From Trichomonas vaginalis G3 (lineage: Eukaryota > Parabasalia > Trichomonadida > Trichomonadidae): DNA of 64,000 nucleotides. Both the position numbers and the translations under genes were made by a program. The first letter of the stretch is position 1, and each line of letters starts with the position of its first letter. Below, piece by piece: positions 1 to 8,380 of this stretch. The notes under the pieces are model-generated. The model saw only the letters and a program-made list of their open reading frames with translations, ran no database searches and was not told the DNA's origin. The DNA is taken from NCBI RefSeq assembly GCF_026262505.1, contig NC_067206.1, positions 12,047,507-12,111,506 of the forward strand. Reading direction: 5' to 3'.

Positions 1-1629
1 TTTGTGAATTCCTCCATATGAAAGAAGAATTTTATGAATACTTTCAATGCTACTTAATGAATTATATTCAATAGCCTTTTTATTGGCTGCGAAATTATAT
101 GATTGAATTTTATCTCCTTTTTCGCATACAAAATGGATTTCATAAAGATCTTTATAAATTTCAAAGATACTTTCGCTGCTTTTATCATTAAAGTTATCAT
201 CCATGGTATAAAAGTTCTGTATTTTCAATCCTTCAAACCAAATCATTGGAATTTGATTCAATTTATTTTTTTCTATGATTTCCAGCATCTTAAAAGCAAT
301 TCTCCCTCGTTCAGTAACAGTGCTAATACTATCTTTAAATTTTAGAAAGCCTTGTGCGAAAGATCCGAGAGAATCTAAGATGAATTTTTGGGAAGAAATT
401 ATTTCAGGGGGTATATTTTCATGTATGAAATCTTCCATAAAGTTTTCCTGCGGTATTACATCGCCGCTTGGATTTACTTCATTCACTTTTTTGAAAAATT
501 CAGTTTGCTTTGATTTTAAGTATTTCGAATACAATTTCGGATCTGTGCCTTTAATGTAGTCAATTAATGTGCCCGAGTCAAGTTTGGTATTTTTATTTAC
601 AATTTTGTCATAAAATAAAGGAGAAAGCTTATAAGGAAATTCTAGATAAGATCCTGATACACAAACGAGACCAAAAATGAATCCGAAACGATACCAAAAA
701 TCAATATTGTTATTTGGTATAATAAATGTATCATTTTCATAAGGAATCGAGTTAACCTTTACATCCTCGTAAATTATTTTCAAATAGTCTGAATTTATGT
801 AATAATTTAAAAATCTTTGCTCGCCAGCTTCAAATTGCAGTAAATGATCTATGATTTTGTCCTCAGAAACGTTGCTTGGAAGTGGTTTCATATCAGTTCT
901 AAGCATGTTAGAAAGGTAAATCAGATTATTTAAGTGTGCTTGGATTTGTTCGACATTTTTTCCGACCAAGTATGTTGGAGAAAATCTGTTTGACTTATAA
1001 CAATCAGGTTGCATCCATAGTTTTAATTTGTACTCTAAACTATATTTTGCTGTTTCTCGAAATAGTTTTGAAAGCGATGGATCTGATGACTTAGAAAATG
1101 AAAGTTCTAAAAAGCTTTTTTCTTCTATTAATCCCGCTTCAATAAATGCTGAAAGTGCATTTGTCATTAAATCAAGTTTATTTGCAATACAATATTGAAC
1201 AAATGTCATATCTCGACCATGAACATGCTTTAAAGCATTCTTACAATCATGTTTGGTGATTAATTTTATAACTAAAGGAATTGTTTCGATATTTTGCTGA
1301 TCTGCAAAATATGCCAAGGGAGATTTCTTGCTTTTATCAAACGTATATAATAAGTGCTTGTATTTAAATAAAATTTCAATGCCTTGTTGCCAATTATCTT
1401 TAAATGCGAGATGAAGAGACGTAAATCCACTCCCTTTTGGCGACCTTTCGTAATATTTAAGACACTCCGCTGCGTGGTATTTTGTAATTACTAAGTCTAA
1501 TGGATATTGACCAGGAATATCATTAATAGTTTCTTCTATAATGATATCATGATTGGTATCTCTCAACTCAAGCCAACTTTTGAATTCGTCAATGTTGTCA
1601 TCTTTAAAAATTCGTATAATTGGATCCAT
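1..1629 (-). CDS. Ankyrin-repeat / HECT-like protein, C-terminus off the window
   Basis: One uninterrupted frame of 543 codons runs from ATG at 1629 past the left edge, so the C-terminus is not visible. Residues about 30-180 look like degenerate ankyrin repeats (for example SGFTSLHLAFKD). Residues about 305-370 resemble the N-lobe of a HECT ubiquitin ligase: aromatic-rich start, FGFIFGLVCVSG, then LEFPYKLSPLFYDKIV and GTLIDYIKGTDPKLY, matching the HECT pattern FGxxxGxAL...LP.....FYK...D..D..LY. If so, it would transfer ubiquitin from an E2 to targets chosen by the ankyrin part. The catalytic Cys of the C-lobe would lie outside the window, so activity cannot be judged. Trichomonads have many HECT proteins. 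Sure of the gene, fairly sure of the ankyrin part, moderately sure of HECT. Confidence 0.7.
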   Translation of the reverse strand, partial: MDPIIRIFKDDNIDEFKSWLELRDTNHDIIIEETINDIPGQYPLDLVITKYHAAECLKYYERSPKGSGFTSLHLAFKDNWQQGIEILFKYKHLLYTFDKSKKSPLAYFADQQNIETIPLVIKLITKHDCKNALKHVHGRDMTFVQYCIANKLDLMTNALSAFIEAGLIEEKSFLELSFSKSSDPSLSKLFRETAKYSLEYKLKLWMQPDCYKSNRFSPTYLVGKNVEQIQAHLNNLIYLSNMLRTDMKPLPSNVSEDKIIDHLLQFEAGEQRFLNYYINSDYLKIIYEDVKVNSIPYENDTFIIPNNNIDFWYRFGFIFGLVCVSGSYLEFPYKLSPLFYDKIVNKNTKLDSGTLIDYIKGTDPKLYSKYLKSKQTEFFKKVNEVNPSGDVIPQENFMEDFIHENIPPEIISSQKFILDSLGSFAQGFLKFKDSISTVTERGRIAFKMLEIIEKNKLNQIPMIWFEGLKIQNFYTMDDNFNDKSSESIFEIYKDLYEIHFVCEKGDKIQSYNFAANKKAIEYNSLSSIESIHKILLSYGGIHK

Positions 1630-1644
1630 TTTACTAAAATCAAA

Positions 1645-1651
1645 AAAATGA
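1645..1651 (-). promoter_or_regulatory. Candidate initiator (Inr) of the ankyrin/HECT-like gene
   Basis: On the minus strand this reads TCATTTT, matching the trichomonad initiator TCAYTWY, with the +1 A about 20 nt before the ATG. This spacing fits the short leaders known for T. vaginalis. The call rests on motif and spacing only. Confidence 0.45.
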
Positions 1652-1977
1652 ATGAAATGTCAAATTTTACAATAACTTTGATCTTGCAATAACAAGAGGT
1701 GTTTATCCTTATTGGTTACGCAATCTTATGATTATTGGATCAAAAGAGATAATGCACAAGACTATATGCACGTGTTATCCCAGTTATTTTATTTCAAATG
1801 AGAATTTGGAAGTGTAAAATTGATGGTTTTAATCCGGAGTCTTTTATAATAAAATAAAAAAGTAAATGTAAACAAAACATTGCCTAGTAGGCGTTACTTT
1901 TTATTAAATTTTATAAAAATTTTGACATGATTAGTAATTTTTGGCTAAATTTCATGATAATTAGTCCAATTATTTGA
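1652..1977. other. Intergenic spacer, no gene seen
   Basis: AT-rich sequence between the 3' end of the TFIIE beta gene and the start of the ankyrin/HECT-like gene. No open frame with coding character, RNA gene or repeat was recognised. Confidence 0.6.
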
Positions 1978-2766
1978 TTATTCAAGGAATTTCTGGTTCG
2001 AGCTTGAGAAAGTTTGCTTCCTTGTCCTTCTTTTCTTTTCAACAGGTTCTTCGTTTTGCTGGTTCAGTGGTTTGAGGGCTTTAACAGGTTCGATATGGTT
2101 TTCTCTGCACATTTTGTCTCTGAACTCGTCCTCGGCCGGAATAATTGTAAATTCTGAATGCCACAAAGAAGAAAATTCTTTTGCAGCGAGAACTTCTTCA
2201 TCTTCACGGAGTATTTCATCGTAGTAGAAAATGACTTTGTTCTTTTGATCGCCTTTAAAAATGTCAATAATTCCTTGATCTTTAAGGTCATCGAGCTCTT
2301 TATCGGCGCCTTCGAATGCACCTTGTAAGAAGGTTGATTTGTCAACGAATCTTTCTTTTCTAAGGGAGTTCAATAATTCATTTTCATTTCCTGTTTGATG
2401 CTCTGTCTTAAATGAATATTTGTTGTATTCGTAGACAATGGATTCATTCTTCTGAAGAGCAGCAACTAAATCATCGTCATCTGATACTTTGATTTTTAAT
2501 TCTTTTTCAATTTCGGAAAGAGTGCATGGAGCCTTTCCTTTTGATTTGCGGCTCTCTAAGTATTCAATGATCTTACTGATATTATTCTGCCTTGCAATTG
2601 TTGGGTCCATAATTCTTCTGTTATCTTGAGCCATAAATCTCAAAGCTCCTGTTGGACCATTTAAGGCGCCCATTTTCTTTAATTCAGATTTCTTCTCCTT
2701 CTTCTCCTTCTTATGCTTCTTTGTACTCTGTGTGGATGAATTTACCAATGCATCTAAATCTTCCAT
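1978..2766 (-). CDS. Transcription initiation factor TFIIE beta subunit
   Basis: The product is 262 aa. TFIIE beta partners TFIIE alpha, binds promoter DNA through winged helices and helps recruit TFIIH to the RNA polymerase II preinitiation complex in the nucleus. After a Lys-rich N-terminus (residues about 15-31) come two winged-helix-like segments (about 60-125 and 130-190). The most telling part is the C-terminal block: a hydrophobic strand with FYYDE, then EFSSLWHSEFTIIPAEDEF, then a basic EKKRRTRKQTF tail near NQKFL. This order (FYND, FQKLWRS, basic KKRRFK helix, N.HL) is the signature of the TFIIE beta C-terminus, and the length is close to that of the human protein. The start is the first ATG and no alternative Met lies near it. 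It is divergent from ANK/HECT-like by a spacer of about 350 bases. Confidence 0.8.
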   Translation of the reverse strand: MEDLDALVNSSTQSTKKHKKEKKEKKSELKKMGALNGPTGALRFMAQDNRRIMDPTIARQNNISKIIEYLESRKSKGKAPCTLSEIEKELKIKVSDDDDLVAALQKNESIVYEYNKYSFKTEHQTGNENELLNSLRKERFVDKSTFLQGAFEGADKELDDLKDQGIIDIFKGDQKNKVIFYYDEILREDEEVLAAKEFSSLWHSEFTIIPAEDEFRDKMCRENHIEPVKALKPLNQQNEEPVEKKRRTRKQTFSSSNQKFLE

Positions 2767-3060
2767 CTATACTTTGTTTGAATTTTTTTTGTTTATTATT
2801 TTTTCCGCAACAAACAAATGCTTCTATAGTTATTCTGGGTGTCATACAACAGATACGCTATCGATTTAATAGGTTTTTATCATGAACTGTAAAGAAATAA
2901 TCAATTTCAAAATAAAAAAAGAAGGAATGTAGAGATGATTTTAAGGAAAATAAGATTTTATTCATGCATATGTCTGTGTTTTAATATTATCAGACTTCCC
3001 AGATTATAATTTCTTCAATCATATTATCGATTGCTAGACATTTAAAGAAATCAATGCTAA
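2767..3060. promoter_or_regulatory. Shared upstream region of two divergent host genes
   Basis: About 300 bases between the TFIIE beta start (minus) and the DUF3447 gene start (plus). It must hold both promoters. It is AT-rich and has no coding potential. The only clear element is the initiator at its right end, annotated separately. Confidence 0.5.
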
Positions 3061-3067
3061 TCATTTC
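3061..3067 (+). promoter_or_regulatory. Candidate initiator (Inr) of the DUF3447/ankyrin gene
   Basis: TCATTTC is a perfect match to TCAYTWY. Its A lies 19 nt before the ATG at 3082, which supports that ATG (or the in-frame ATG four codons later) as the start. Confidence 0.55.
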
Positions 3068-3081
3068 GAATTCTTATAAAT

Positions 3082-4269
3082 ATGATTTTAATGAAAAGCC
3101 ACAAGTCTAAAATCGATTGTTCTATAATTGAATTGATCGCGTTATCATTAGAAGCTATTCATATCTCTTCCCAAGAAGCTTCCATTAACATGCAACAATC
3201 AGAAATAGAATTGATGAGTGTGATTGGAAAAGAGGTTAGAAGGTTTGGTTTAGATTTTTTTTTTGATGAATATCCTGACATCAAAATTTTAAGTTCATTT
3301 TTCTCGATGGCACTCCAATATCGGAACGAATTATGTCGTCTCGGGGAGCTACTCTGGAATTTCCAAGATTATCCAATTGAAGAAATTATTGAGCACATCA
3401 AATTTTGCGTTTCAAATTGCGAGATTTCTTTGCAGAATATCTTTTCTGTTCTTGATCAGAAGTTTTCAAATAACCATAAGATGTCGAAGCAGATTTTACA
3501 ATTTATTGAACAATTTTTAACAATGACTGGATTTCAATTTCCAAAAGAATATGATTTCTTCTCTGAAGTTTTGATGAAGATATTAAAACTCAAAGGATTG
3601 ATAGATCCAGATGTATATCCTGAAGAAGTCAAACAATCAGTCGATGAACTTCTTTCTCAATATGATTTTGGAGAAATCGAAGAAGTTATTGCAAATGACG
3701 ACTTAGATGCACTTGATTCCATTTATTCTAGTTTCGGCTTTGAATCAGATCGAACATCTCCATCAGACTTAGATTTAGCCGCAGAATATGGATCCATCAA
3801 ATGCTTCCGTTATCTATATGAAAATGGATCCGTTATAACATCTGATACCACATCAGGAGCTTTTCTGGGTAATAATTATGATATTATTAATATATGTGAA
3901 CAAAACTCTGCGATCACATCAGACTATGCTGATATTGCATGTATTTATCATCATAATGATGAATACAGATATCTTAGTGACAAATATTCTCTTGATTATT
4001 CCTGGTATAGTAGTTTAGTTACATTTAATTTTGAGCTTTTCTTTGATAAATTAGACAGAACTGATTTCACATCTAATAATGAAGAAGCTTACGAAGCATT
4101 ATCATCAGCTGCCTGTCTTGGATTAACTCCAATTGTTCGACTATTTCTTGAAAAAGGATGCTCACCATTGCTTCAAGATAATTCAACAGGAATAAATTGC
4201 ATTAAGCTTGCAGAAGATTGCAAATTCCCACAAATTGCAGATATCATGCGAAATTATATATCCAAATAA
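3082..4269 (+). CDS. DUF3447/ankyrin-repeat protein
   Basis: The product is 395 aa and belongs to the very large trichomonad family of DUF3447 plus ankyrin proteins, whose individual functions are unknown. Residues 1-190 form a helical N-terminal region. Residues about 230-300 contain DLAAEYGSIKCFRYLYENG and GAFLGNNYDIINICEQN, the typical DUF3447 repeat pair. A last ankyrin-like repeat, AYEALSSAACLGLTPIVRLFLEKG, follows near residue 345. There is no signal peptide or membrane segment. The initiator 19 nt upstream fits the first ATG; a second in-frame Met at codon 4 is equally possible. The role is probably protein-protein interaction; partners cannot be inferred. Confidence 0.8.
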   Translation: MILMKSHKSKIDCSIIELIALSLEAIHISSQEASINMQQSEIELMSVIGKEVRRFGLDFFFDEYPDIKILSSFFSMALQYRNELCRLGELLWNFQDYPIEEIIEHIKFCVSNCEISLQNIFSVLDQKFSNNHKMSKQILQFIEQFLTMTGFQFPKEYDFFSEVLMKILKLKGLIDPDVYPEEVKQSVDELLSQYDFGEIEEVIANDDLDALDSIYSSFGFESDRTSPSDLDLAAEYGSIKCFRYLYENGSVITSDTTSGAFLGNNYDIINICEQNSAITSDYADIACIYHHNDEYRYLSDKYSLDYSWYSSLVTFNFELFFDKLDRTDFTSNNEEAYEALSSAACLGLTPIVRLFLEKGCSPLLQDNSTGINCIKLAEDCKFPQIADIMRNYISK

Positions 4270-4360
4270 TCACCATCATATTAATTCTATATTGTTTGTA
4301 TAAAGATCATTCTATTCATTGTTTGTTCTTAACAAGTATTCATTTAAGATATTGACACCT

Positions 4361-4580
4361 TAAGGGTGCACTTACCACTTTTTGACATGCTCCCACAATA
4401 TCAATATATCTTTATTATGATTGCAAAAAAGTATAACAGTAATATAAGGTACTAAGTAGTGATTTAAAATAACTTCTTTCCGAACAAAGTTAACGACTTT
4501 TTACCTTAGAAAATTATGATATAAAGCTTGGATGTCAAAAAAATTGAGAAAATGTCAAAAAAGTGGTAAGTGCACCATTA
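4361..4580. mobile_element. Short non-autonomous inverted-repeat element (MITE), TA-flanked
   Basis: The ends at about 4363-4388 and 4552-4578 are inverted copies of a 26-31 bp sequence (core GGTGCACTTACCACTTTTT, ending TTGACAT). The element between is about 216 bp, flanked by TA on each side. There is no coding capacity. The TA duplication and size fit a Tc1/mariner-type MITE; that family assignment is inference. It sits between two convergent host genes and interrupts neither. Confidence 0.6.
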
Positions 4581-4648
4581 AGGCCAATAAGATGATGAAA
4601 GTAAACATAAAATTTATTAATCAAACAAAAGAAATTAATTTAAATAAA

Positions 4649-5695
4649 TTAAAGAGACTCGAGAATATCGAATTTCAAGTCATCAGGTGTTAATCCAGCT
4701 TCAGAACCAGGAGGAGGTGTTGCTGTATGTTTAATACCAGTGAAAGCCTTGAAACCAATAACTGGGACATCGTCATCCTGGTCGTCATCTTGGTACTGAG
4801 CAATTAAAGAAGTCACTGCAATGTGGTCGTTTCTTCTTGCCAACATTTCAGGGGATCTTCTTCCGATGTCAAGCGCTTTGACTTCAGCTCCTGCATCAAG
4901 GAGGGCTTTGCATACATCGACTTGGCCATTACCTGCAGCGATGTGCAGTGGTGTCTGCTTCTGGTTATCTGTTGCGTTTACTTTTGCACCAGATTTAAGA
5001 AGAATTTCGACAACATCGAGATATCCATCCTGGGCAGCATGATGAAGAGGAGTCTGGTTATTTTCGTCGGTTGAATTCACGTTTGCTCCTGCTTTTATAA
5101 GTAATTCGGCTGTTACTCCATCACTAACGAAAAATAGAGGATATTGGTTGTGCAACGCTGGAAGAGAAACATCAGCATGCGATTGTATTAGGAAATCAAC
5201 CATTTCTGTTTGTCCATTTTGTATTGCGATTATTAAAGGACTTTCTTTTAGCCTTGTTTGTATATTAATCTGCGCACCTTCATCAAGCAATGCTTTTGCT
5301 CCGGAAATGAAGCCATTTTGAGCACAATAGTGTAATGGAGAGTAATCATCCCAGTCTTGCTTATTAACATCAGCTTTGGCACCAATAAGGGCGCGAACAA
5401 TATCAATATCTCCCTTCATTGCTGCAAAGTGAAGTGGGTAACGATTTCTTTTATCGGCAATATTTGGATTTGCACCCTTTGAAAGCAAATATTCTAATAT
5501 CTGAGTTTGAGAAAATGATGCTGCAATGATTAATAGTGTGGGCTTTCGTGTGCACCTGCCATCCAAAACGTAAATGTCATCTAAAATCGTATCAACCGTG
5601 ATTGGAGGAGTGATCATCATTTTCAATGTGTTAATATCGCCCTTTTCAGTTGCTTCAAACATTTGCATAAAGGTTTCCTGATTCAAAACACTCAT
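4649..5695 (-). CDS. Ankyrin-repeat protein with acidic C-terminal region
   Basis: The product is 348 aa. After a short leader it has six to seven canonical ankyrin repeats, residues about 50-285. The best are RYPLHFAAMKGDIDIVRALI, YSPLHYCAQNGFISGAKALL, TPLHHAAQDGYLDVVEILL and TPLHIAAGNGQVDVCKALL. Residues about 300-315 are an acidic DDDQDDD stretch, and the tail ends in LTPDDLKFDILESL. Repeats this regular bind a partner protein. No catalytic domain or membrane segment is present. It is convergent with the DUF3447 gene across the MITE. Start: first ATG of the frame; no close initiator match was found upstream. Confidence 0.85.
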   Translation of the reverse strand: MSVLNQETFMQMFEATEKGDINTLKMMITPPITVDTILDDIYVLDGRCTRKPTLLIIAASFSQTQILEYLLSKGANPNIADKRNRYPLHFAAMKGDIDIVRALIGAKADVNKQDWDDYSPLHYCAQNGFISGAKALLDEGAQINIQTRLKESPLIIAIQNGQTEMVDFLIQSHADVSLPALHNQYPLFFVSDGVTAELLIKAGANVNSTDENNQTPLHHAAQDGYLDVVEILLKSGAKVNATDNQKQTPLHIAAGNGQVDVCKALLDAGAEVKALDIGRRSPEMLARRNDHIAVTSLIAQYQDDDQDDDVPVIGFKAFTGIKHTATPPPGSEAGLTPDDLKFDILESL

Positions 5696-6332
5696 TTTCT
5701 AAAAAAATTTAGTAACGATCAATTTTCTCTCAAATTGATAAGAAAATCAAAAATTTGATTATTTGGGTGAGCAGCGAAGGAAAGTACAGTTACACAATGC
5801 GCATTTAGAAACACAGAAATTTCTAAGTTTTATCCAAAATTATCCTAATAATGTTAAAAACATCAAGGAAAATACAATAAAGGAATCGCACCGAACCAAT
5901 TTAGAAGCATACACACATAGCTGACAATGCAAAAAAATATCCAATAAAAATTATTATGTTTTCCTATGGAAAAAGATTGCACTTGATATAACAGTTTTGC
6001 ATTACCCAGGAAAGAATATAATAAAACCAATAATGCATACTTAACTTAATAAATATCAAAATTGTTTTGTTAATCTATTCAAGAACTAATATATGAACTA
6101 TATATCATACTTAATTGGTTACATTATCAGAAAAAGAGAATGTCATACCACATATAATGGTGCTAATGAGTTTAGTTTTGTTTCCAATTTTGATAATTAG
6201 ACTAATTTCAAGCGATAATAACAATTGAAAACCAAAGGATTTAATGATGGACTCAAACAATAATCCCTTATACTAATAAAAAGCAAGACAAATTTGCTCA
6301 ACATTTCTTGAACAAAATCAAAAAAAGTGACA
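5696..6332. promoter_or_regulatory. Divergent promoter region, otherwise featureless
   Basis: 637 bases between two divergently transcribed host genes. The sequence is AT-rich with no open frame of coding character, repeat or RNA gene. It must contain both promoters, but no clear TCAYTWY initiator was found near either ATG. Confidence 0.4.
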
Positions 6333-6617
6333 ATGCCACAAGGAGGAGCATCTCGCCGTCCAACTCTAACTGTTCCAACAAAGGCCAAACATGTTAAACC
6401 AAATCAAAAACAGCCAAAGAAGTACAAGAAGCATCGTGATCCAGTAAAAGCCTTCCTTATTAAAAAGGCCGAAGCATGCGCTATGGAACGCGCTTTGAAA
6501 GACCCAATGAAAGGAAACATTCGTACTTTCAAGCCAACAGAAGAGAAAGCCAAGCTTGCTCAGGTTCGTACAAAGGAAGGCATCAAGAAAGCTGCCGAAA
6601 AGAGAAATAATCAATGA
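6333..6617 (+). CDS. Small highly basic protein, unknown function
   Basis: The product is 94 aa starting at MPQGGASRR. The frame opens two codons earlier at GTG, but the ATG at 6333 is the natural start. It is very rich in Lys, with KPNQKQPKKYKKHRD near residues 25-40 and an Ala/Lys helix, VKAFLIKKAEACAMERAL, after it. The composition suggests a nucleolar, ribosome-associated or RNA-binding role, but no known ribosomal protein or domain was recognised. It lies 192 bases from the 3' end of the CoA-transferase gene, in convergent orientation. The gene is probably real: codon use looks like that of its neighbours and it is compact between regulatory spacers. Confidence 0.6.
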   Translation: MPQGGASRRPTLTVPTKAKHVKPNQKQPKKYKKHRDPVKAFLIKKAEACAMERALKDPMKGNIRTFKPTEEKAKLAQVRTKEGIKKAAEKRNNQ

Positions 6618-6808
6618 ATTGTTTTTAATCTTAAGTTAATAAATAGAATTGTTACATTGAAATTCTTCTTACATGATCAAAATTTTTTTTATCAATAAAA
6701 TTATACCACATTCCCACCCTCAAATTGTAATGATACAATTTTGAGCTAAAATGAAAATAAACTAATTAATAAAAAGAATTACTTTTATCAAAAAAAAGGA
6801 GATCAAAT

Positions 6809-8380
6809 TTACCAGCTATCGAGGTGCATTGTTCCCTTCTTCTTAAGGTTCTCCTGCATCTTGAAGACCTTTGAAAGGATCTGTGGTTCGTGGCCAGCGC
6901 CCTTTGGCTGTGTAGCCTGGATGGCGAGGTTGAGGTATTCACGCATCTGATCCTTGTAGTCTGGGTGGACTGTCTTCTCGATCATGAGTCTAGCGCGTTC
7001 AACTGGAGCAAGACCACGGAGATCGGCGAGGCCTTGTTCTGTAACGATGACATCGAGATCGTGTTCTGTGTGGTCAACGTGTGTGCACATTGGGACAACG
7101 CATGAGATGCCTGTCTTGTCCTTCTTTGTCTTTCTGGCAGATGGGCAGTGCATGATTGAGAGGTAGCCGTTACGAAGGAAGTCGCCAGAGCCACCAAGGC
7201 CGTTGACGAGTTTTGTACCGTTGATGAGTGTTGAGTTGGCATGGCCGAAGATATCGACTTCGATTGGTGTGTTCATAGCGATAACACCAAGGCGGCGGAT
7301 AACTTCTGGAGAGTTGGAAATAGCCTGTGGACGAAGAACGAACTTGTTTCTGTAGAAGTCGAAGTTATCGTAGAGCTTGTCCCACTGTGAAAGTGTGAGT
7401 GATGTGGATGAACCGAATTTGAGCTTGCCAGAGTCGAACATTGGGAGCATAGCTTCCTGAAGAACTTCTGTGTAAACTGTAAGGTGGCCGAATGGGGAAT
7501 CGTTAAGGCCATCAACGACAGCGTTAGCGATGTTGCCGACACCAGACTGAAGTGGGTAAAGGTTCTCTGGGAGACGGCCCTGCTTAACTTCGTTCTGGAA
7601 GAAGTCGACGATGTGGCCAGCGATAGCCTTGGCTGTAGCATCAGCACCCTTGACTGGTCTGCCTGGGAAGATGGCATGAGACTCGACAACGGCGACAACC
7701 TTGGATGGGTCAATCTTGACGGAGAGTGAGCCGATGCGGGAGTCAACGGATGTGATGTTGTATGGCTTGCCCGGTGGCTTCCATGGGGCGACGATATCGT
7801 GGCAGCCCTTGAAGGATGGGATAGCTGTGTTGAGTTCGATGATGATCTTGTCAGCAGCGTTGAGGAATTCAACAGCAGAACCAACAGCACCACCAAGAAC
7901 GATGGAACCATCAGCTAAGATTTCTGTAGCCTCGACGATGGCGAGATCAATGCCACCACCACGTTGCTTTGTGTAGAAGCCCCATGTGAGGTCCTGTGGG
8001 AACATGGAAAGGTGCTTATCAGCGAACATTGTCTTGCCAGAGTTGATGTTCTTCTTGAGGTTAGCACCGTTCTGGTATGGGTAACGGCGAGCAATCATGC
8101 CGTTCTTGGCCCAGCGGTCTTCATTCTTGGCACCAGAGGAAGCACCGATGAACATGTTGAAGCGAAGCTTGCCCTGAAGGTTGTTCTTCTCGACATACTC
8201 GGCAAGAGCAATTGGGACAACCTTTGGATCACCAACTGGTGTGAAACCAGACCAGCCGATTGACATTCCGTTCTTGAAGATTGGGATGGTGTCCTCAGCC
8301 TTGCAGACCTTAGCAAGGTATGGCTCGTATGCGCATCTTGACTTCAGTGATGCGATAGCACGTGAAGATGATGACAACAT
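6809..8380 (-). CDS. ASCT: Hydrogenosomal acetate:succinate CoA-transferase (acetyl-CoA hydrolase/transferase family)
   Basis: The product is 523 aa. It moves CoA from acetyl-CoA to succinate, releasing acetate; with succinyl-CoA synthetase this gives the ATP-producing end step of hydrogenosomal pyruvate metabolism. The frame opens seven codons earlier (MKKKQFL), but the second Met gives MLSSSSRAIASLKSR, a typical hydrogenosomal presequence with a likely cut near SR|CAY, so that start is chosen. Family blocks are clear: GWSGFTPVGDPKVVP near the start, GGGIDLAIVEATEILADGSI, LQSGVGNIANAVVDGL, TEVLQEAM (the Glu near residue 300 is the expected covalent CoA-carrying residue), NGLGGSGDFLRNGYLSI and VTEQGLADLRGLAPVERA. 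Length matches the family (500-540 aa). GC at third codon positions is high, as in strongly expressed trichomonad genes. The long open frames on the other strand are shadows of that codon bias. Confidence 0.9.
   Translation of the reverse strand: MLSSSSRAIASLKSRCAYEPYLAKVCKAEDTIPIFKNGMSIGWSGFTPVGDPKVVPIALAEYVEKNNLQGKLRFNMFIGASSGAKNEDRWAKNGMIARRYPYQNGANLKKNINSGKTMFADKHLSMFPQDLTWGFYTKQRGGGIDLAIVEATEILADGSIVLGGAVGSAVEFLNAADKIIIELNTAIPSFKGCHDIVAPWKPPGKPYNITSVDSRIGSLSVKIDPSKVVAVVESHAIFPGRPVKGADATAKAIAGHIVDFFQNEVKQGRLPENLYPLQSGVGNIANAVVDGLNDSPFGHLTVYTEVLQEAMLPMFDSGKLKFGSSTSLTLSQWDKLYDNFDFYRNKFVLRPQAISNSPEVIRRLGVIAMNTPIEVDIFGHANSTLINGTKLVNGLGGSGDFLRNGYLSIMHCPSARKTKKDKTGISCVVPMCTHVDHTEHDLDVIVTEQGLADLRGLAPVERARLMIEKTVHPDYKDQMREYLNLAIQATQPKGAGHEPQILSKVFKMQENLKKKGTMHLDSW

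Noticed and set aside
7273-7911. A 212-codon open frame antisense to the CoA-transferase, and several 70-99 codon frames over the same gene
   Set aside because: Ser/Thr-rich shadows produced by the GC-biased third positions of the real gene; no domain and no initiator.
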